A stretch of 64,000 nucleotides of DNA from assembly GCA_964508195.1 (NCBI GenBank), contig CAZDSH010000002.1:1-64000 (forward strand). The letters are read 5' to 3'. Under the pieces are notes generated by a model that worked only from the letters and a program-made list of their open reading frames with translations, was not told where the DNA came from and did not search any database. Positions 60,480 through 64,000 of this stretch are shown piece after piece. A program made the position numbers and the translations under genes. The stretch's first letter is position 1. The number at the start of each line of letters is the position of its first letter. The stretch is from JAAYEV01 sp964508195 (GTDB lineage: Bacteria > Bacillota > Clostridia > Ch29).

Positions 60480-62909
60480 ATGACACAAACTAACGAAAAT
60501 ATTATTACGGTAGATATACAACGCGAGATGAAAAAATCCTATATAGACTATGCCATGAGCGTTATAGTCAGCAGGGCTATACCCGACGTAAGGGATGGCC
60601 TAAAGCCGGTCCATCGGAGGATATTATATGCAATGAATGAACTGGGCCTCGCCCCGACTAAACCCCATAGGAAATCCGCACGGATAGTGGGGGATGTCCT
60701 AGGTAAATATCATCCCCATGGCGATACTGCGGTTTACGATGCGATGGTAAGACTAGCCCAGGATTTTTCAACGAGGGTACCCCTTGTGGACGGTCACGGT
60801 AACTTTGGTTCCATTGACGGTGATAGTGCCGCTGCAATGCGTTATACCGAGGCTAGGATGGCTAGGATAACCTTAGAGATGTTAAGGGATATAAATAAGG
60901 ATACCGTGGACTTTACGCCGAACTTCGACGAATCCATGGAAGAGCCCGAGGTGTTGCCCTCCAGATTTCCCAATATACTGGTCAATGGGACTACGGGTAT
61001 AGCCGTTGGTATGGCTACAAGCATTCCGCCCCATAATCTGGGCGAGGTGATTGACGGCGTCATAGAAATTATAGAAAACCCGGAAATTGAGATAAAGGAT
61101 CTGAACAAGATAATCAAAGGGCCGGATTTCCCTACCGGGGCTACAATAATGGGCAAAAGCTCAATAGCCGATGCCTATGCCACGGGTAGGGGACGGGTTA
61201 CCGTAAGGGCTAAGGCATCTATAGAGCCTATGACAAGTAACCGACATAGGATAATCATTACGGAAATACCCTACCAGGTCAATAAATCCAGGGTAATAGA
61301 GAGGGTTGCAGAGCTCGTCAGGGACAAAAAAATAGAGGGCATTTCTGATATAAGGGATGAAACGGACAGAAAGGGTCTTCGAATAGTAGTAGAACTAAAA
61401 AGGGATGTAAATCCCCAGGTAGTCCTGAATCTGTTATATAAATACACGCAGCTCCAGGATACCTTCAGCATAATAATGATCGCCCTATTAGACGGCCAGC
61501 CTAAGGTTTTAAACATAAAGGAGATATTAGAACATTACCTCGCCCACCAAAAAGATGTAATAAGGCGTAGAACGGTCTATGATCTAAATAGGGCCGAGGC
61601 ACGGGCGCATATTTTAGAGGGGCTTAGGATAGCCCTAGACAACATAGACCGAATTATTGCGCTGATCAGGGGTTCAAAAACGGAGCAAAAGGCTAAAGAC
61701 GGCCTTATAAGGGAGTTTGAACTTACAGAAAAGCAGGCCCAGGCTATACTCGATATGAGGCTTCGTAGGTTAACGGGGCTAGAGAGGGAAAATATAGATT
61801 TAGAGTACTCAGATCTCCAGGAAAAAATAAAATATTATAGGGATATCCTTGCAGATGAGCGACTTTTAGCCTCTGTAATTAAGGAGGAGCTCCTAGAGAT
61901 AAAGGCTAAGTTTAACGATCCTAGAAGGACGGATATAATACGGGATGTCCATGAATTCAATATAGAGGATTTGATAGAAGAACAGGAAGTTGCGATAACC
62001 CTTACGCATTTCGGATATATCAAAAGGGTTCCTTCGGAGACCTACCGCAGTCAAAGGCGGGGCGGCCGGGGTATAACAGCGCTGACTACTAGAACGGAGG
62101 ACTTTGTTTCAGATATATTTATAACTTCAACGCATAATTATATACTGTTTTTCACGAACAAAGGCAGAGTATATCAACTTAAAGCCTACGAGATACCCGA
62201 GGCCGGGCGCCAGGCGAGGGGAACCGCTGTAGTAAATCTTTTGCAGCTTTCCGGTGACGAAACTATTACCGCGGTTATTCCCGTAAAGGAGTTTAAAGAG
62301 GAGAAATTTATGCTCTTTTCAACTCGTAAGGGGATGGTCAAAAAAACGCTCCTGCGGGAATACGCTTCCCTAAGGAGGAACGGGATTCAGGCTATTGCGC
62401 TTATAGATGACGATGAATTAATAGGCGTTAAATTAACTACCGGCGACGATCACGTGTTAATAGCCACTAAAAAGGGTTATTCTATTAGGTTCGATGAAAG
62501 GGATATAAGGAGTATGGGCAGGTATACCCAAGGGGTGAGGGGTATAAACCTCGGGACCGACGATGAGGTTATCGGTATGGAGCTCGTTAGGGAGGATGCG
62601 TACTTATTATGCGTTACGACGGAGGGCTTCGGTAAAAGAACGAGGTTAGAGGAATACGGCCCCCAAAGGAGGGGTGGCAAAGGGTTAAAGACTTATAGAA
62701 TAACGCGTAAAACCGGGAACATCGTGGGCATTAAAGTAGTCGACGATAGGAACGATATAATGCTTATAACTAAAAAGGGTATAGTTATAAGGATCAATGT
62801 AAAGGAGATTTCGGTGATGGGTAGGATCACCCAGGGGGTTACTTTGATGAAGTTCGATGAAGATCAAAGGGTGGTGTCCATAGCCAAGATTGAAAATGAT
62901 GAGCAATAA
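60480..62909 (+). CDS. gyrA: DNA gyrase subunit A
   Basis: An 809-residue breakage-reunion subunit. YAMSVIVSRAIPDVRDGLKPVHRRILYAMNELGL leads to the catalytic Tyr in DSAAAMRYTEARM. The C-terminal six-bladed wrapping domain has the GyrA box QRRGGRG. The quinolone-resistance segment around HPHGDTAVYDAMVRLAQDF shows no unusual residues in what I can see. ATG after AGGGGAGGGATAAA. Confidence 0.97.
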   Translation: MTQTNENIITVDIQREMKKSYIDYAMSVIVSRAIPDVRDGLKPVHRRILYAMNELGLAPTKPHRKSARIVGDVLGKYHPHGDTAVYDAMVRLAQDFSTRVPLVDGHGNFGSIDGDSAAAMRYTEARMARITLEMLRDINKDTVDFTPNFDESMEEPEVLPSRFPNILVNGTTGIAVGMATSIPPHNLGEVIDGVIEIIENPEIEIKDLNKIIKGPDFPTGATIMGKSSIADAYATGRGRVTVRAKASIEPMTSNRHRIIITEIPYQVNKSRVIERVAELVRDKKIEGISDIRDETDRKGLRIVVELKRDVNPQVVLNLLYKYTQLQDTFSIIMIALLDGQPKVLNIKEILEHYLAHQKDVIRRRTVYDLNRAEARAHILEGLRIALDNIDRIIALIRGSKTEQKAKDGLIREFELTEKQAQAILDMRLRRLTGLERENIDLEYSDLQEKIKYYRDILADERLLASVIKEELLEIKAKFNDPRRTDIIRDVHEFNIEDLIEEQEVAITLTHFGYIKRVPSETYRSQRRGGRGITALTTRTEDFVSDIFITSTHNYILFFTNKGRVYQLKAYEIPEAGRQARGTAVVNLLQLSGDETITAVIPVKEFKEEKFMLFSTRKGMVKKTLLREYASLRRNGIQAIALIDDDELIGVKLTTGDDHVLIATKKGYSIRFDERDIRSMGRYTQGVRGINLGTDDEVIGMELVREDAYLLCVTTEGFGKRTRLEEYGPQRRGGKGLKTYRITRKTGNIVGIKVVDDRNDIMLITKKGIVIRINVKEISVMGRITQGVTLMKFDEDQRVVSIAKIENDEQ

Positions 62910-63036
62910 AGGACTTAGGACCTCTATTTTAGGGGCCCTAAATACGATGGGGCGGATAAAATAGATGCTATTACAGGAGGTTTTTGGTATCAGGCATAGC
63001 AGGTGTGTAAAAAAATAATGAGGGGGTATGTATGAA

Positions 63037-63351
63037 ATGGGCGGGCCGGTTCATTGTCGTAGTGACGATAAGGGCAAACGCAGTATGGTGCTTAAGGGCG
63101 AAATAGACATATATACTGCAGCGGAGTTCAAAAAACAGTTATACGATGTAATAGATAATGACTCGGGGGATCTGTATATCGATTGCAACGAATTACAATA
63201 CATGGACAGTACCGGGTTAGGAGTTTTGATCGGGGCACTAAAAAGGGCGAAGGAACAGGATAGGAATATATATCTTACTAACCTTAGACCTAACATCCGT
63301 AAACTGTTTAGCATTACAGGCCTGGATAAAATATTTATTCTGGAGGTATGA
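63037..63351 (+). CDS. anti-sigma factor antagonist (STAS domain, RsbV/SpoIIAA type)
   Basis: A 104-residue STAS protein: LKGEIDIYTAAEFKKQLYDVI, then YIDCNELQYMDSTGLGVLIGALKRAKEQDRNIYLTNLRPNIRKLFSITGLDKIF. The Ser of MDSTGLG is the site phosphorylated by the partner kinase. The ATG at 63037 is ten bases past AGGGGGT; an ATG at 63028 is too close. First of three genes after gyrA. Confidence 0.88.
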   Translation: MGGPVHCRSDDKGKRSMVLKGEIDIYTAAEFKKQLYDVIDNDSGDLYIDCNELQYMDSTGLGVLIGALKRAKEQDRNIYLTNLRPNIRKLFSITGLDKIFILEV

Positions 63352-63355
63352 TGTA

Positions 63356-63808
63356 ATGTCACTGGCTAGTAGTGAACAAAAACCAATAATAAGGGACGGT
63401 TACGACGATCAATTGATCTTGGTGCTGCCTAATAAACCCCAATACGTAAATGTGGCGAGGCTGGCAGTATCAGGAATAGCCAGCAGGATGGGGTTTGATG
63501 TGGATACCGTTGAAGATATTAAGCTCGCCTTAGCCGAGGCCTGTACTAATGCGATAAAGCACGGATGTTCTAAGGGGTGTTCTGAGTATAGGATAGAATT
63601 TGGCGTCAGTCAAAGGTGCCTGACAATCAGCATCGCGGATCGTGGTTGTGGCATCGACAAGGGGGAAATATGCGCACCGGATTTGCAAAATCTCAGGGAG
63701 GGGGGGTTAGGCATATTTATTATAAATACCCTCATGGACCAGGTGGAGTTTGAGACTATACCAGGGGCGGGATTTATCATAACTATGAAAAAATACCTGG
63801 AGGTATAA
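63356..63808 (+). CDS. anti-sigma factor serine kinase (RsbW/SpoIIAB type)
   Basis: A 150-residue GHKL kinase: VNVARLAVSGIASRMGFDVDTVEDIKLALAEACTNAIKHGC and IADRGCGIDKGE and GGLGIFIINTLMDQVEFE are the N, G1 and G2 boxes. It holds a sigma factor and phosphorylates the STAS antagonist encoded 4 bases upstream. The sigma factor gene follows after two bases. RsbW and SpoIIAB cannot be told apart with confidence from this sequence. Confidence 0.9.
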   Translation: MSLASSEQKPIIRDGYDDQLILVLPNKPQYVNVARLAVSGIASRMGFDVDTVEDIKLALAEACTNAIKHGCSKGCSEYRIEFGVSQRCLTISIADRGCGIDKGEICAPDLQNLREGGLGIFIINTLMDQVEFETIPGAGFIITMKKYLEV

Positions 63809-63810
63809 CC

Positions 63811-64000
63811 ATGGATAAGGGTAATAAAGACTGTGCTTCCATAGGCTGCCTAACCCAGATTGAAAAACGAGAACGAGATATGTTCATCCATTATAGGGAC
63901 AATAAAACCGCGGCTAATAGGAATCGCATTTTTGACGAATATTCGTACCTAGCGGAAGTCCTTGCAAAAAAATATTTAAATAGGGGCGTAGACTACCAAG
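63811..64000 (+). CDS. sigma-B/F/G-family sigma factor, N-terminal part
   Basis: The coding region starts with an ATG after GGAGGTATAACC and runs off the window end, so 63 residues are seen. RDNKTANRNRIFDEYSYLAEVLAKKYLNRGVDYQ matches the first part of sigma region 2 of the sigma-B/F/G family. Together with the two preceding genes it makes the antagonist-kinase-sigma trio. Whether it is a general stress or a forespore sigma factor needs the rest of the gene. Confidence 0.85.
   Translation, partial: MDKGNKDCASIGCLTQIEKRERDMFIHYRDNKTAANRNRIFDEYSYLAEVLAKKYLNRGVDYQ

Noticed and set aside
1..64000. CRISPR array, prophage or integrative element
   Set aside because: No spaced direct repeats, integrase or phage structural genes seen; gene order is core chromosome throughout.

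Overview
The window is the replication-origin neighbourhood of an endospore-forming Firmicute of the class Clostridia. The core block rpmH, oriC, dnaA, dnaN, recF, remB, gyrB, gyrA, and on the other side rnpA, yidD, yidC, jag, mnmE, mnmG, rsmG, noc, soj/parA, spo0J/parB, is the classic Firmicutes arrangement. Spore genes (yyaC, ytvI, spo0J), a dnaD/dnaI helicase-loader pair, a WalRK cell-wall operon and the absence of outer-membrane genes all fit. Many Ile codons are ATA and many Arg codons AGG. I do not assign a genus.

Layout. About 54-56 kb is oriC: DnaA boxes between rpmH and dnaA, and a second cluster between dnaA and dnaN with a DnaA-trio and an AT-only unwinding stretch. Genes to the right (54.3-64 kb) run on the plus strand and most genes to the left run on the minus strand, so transcription mostly follows replication. 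Exceptions on the left are a TtcA-like gene, a subtilase, dnaD-dnaI, yyaC and ytvI. From oriC leftward: ribosomal protein L34/RNase P/membrane insertase/tRNA modification (44-54 kb) with segregation genes and a parS site; a sporulation and envelope stretch (36-44 kb); rpsF-ssb-rpsR (34.5-35.6 kb); yybS, rplI, lonC, dnaB (29-34 kb); a flavoprotein, tRNA-Lys and a transposase remnant (26.8-28.7 kb); exported peptidases and a CapA-like lipoprotein (18-24.6 kb); the WalRK operon with murA inside it (10.4-18 kb); and a Dlt-like acyl-transfer cluster (4.5-10.3 kb), followed by a lipoprotein, a YczE-type membrane protein, topB and a TtcA-like gene.

How the genes work together. Three themes dominate: starting and segregating the chromosome (DnaA, DnaN, DnaB, DnaD, DnaI, gyrase, ParABS, Noc); cell-wall growth and its control (WalRK, YycH, YycI, WalJ, MurA, M23 and other peptidases); and modification of an extracellular polymer. 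For the last, an adenylation enzyme, a carrier protein, a membrane O-acyltransferase, an SGNH protein and a secreted transglutaminase are encoded head to tail.

Most notable: the Dlt-like cluster has features that argue against ordinary D-alanylation; a perfect WalR box covers the -35 region of a small secreted protein gene; a DnaA-box cluster lies just past dnaB; the only parS found supplies the parB stop codon; and a perfect 38-bp palindrome lies between rsmG and noc. I found no CRISPR array, prophage or intact insertion sequence. No database search was run; family names come from motif recognition.
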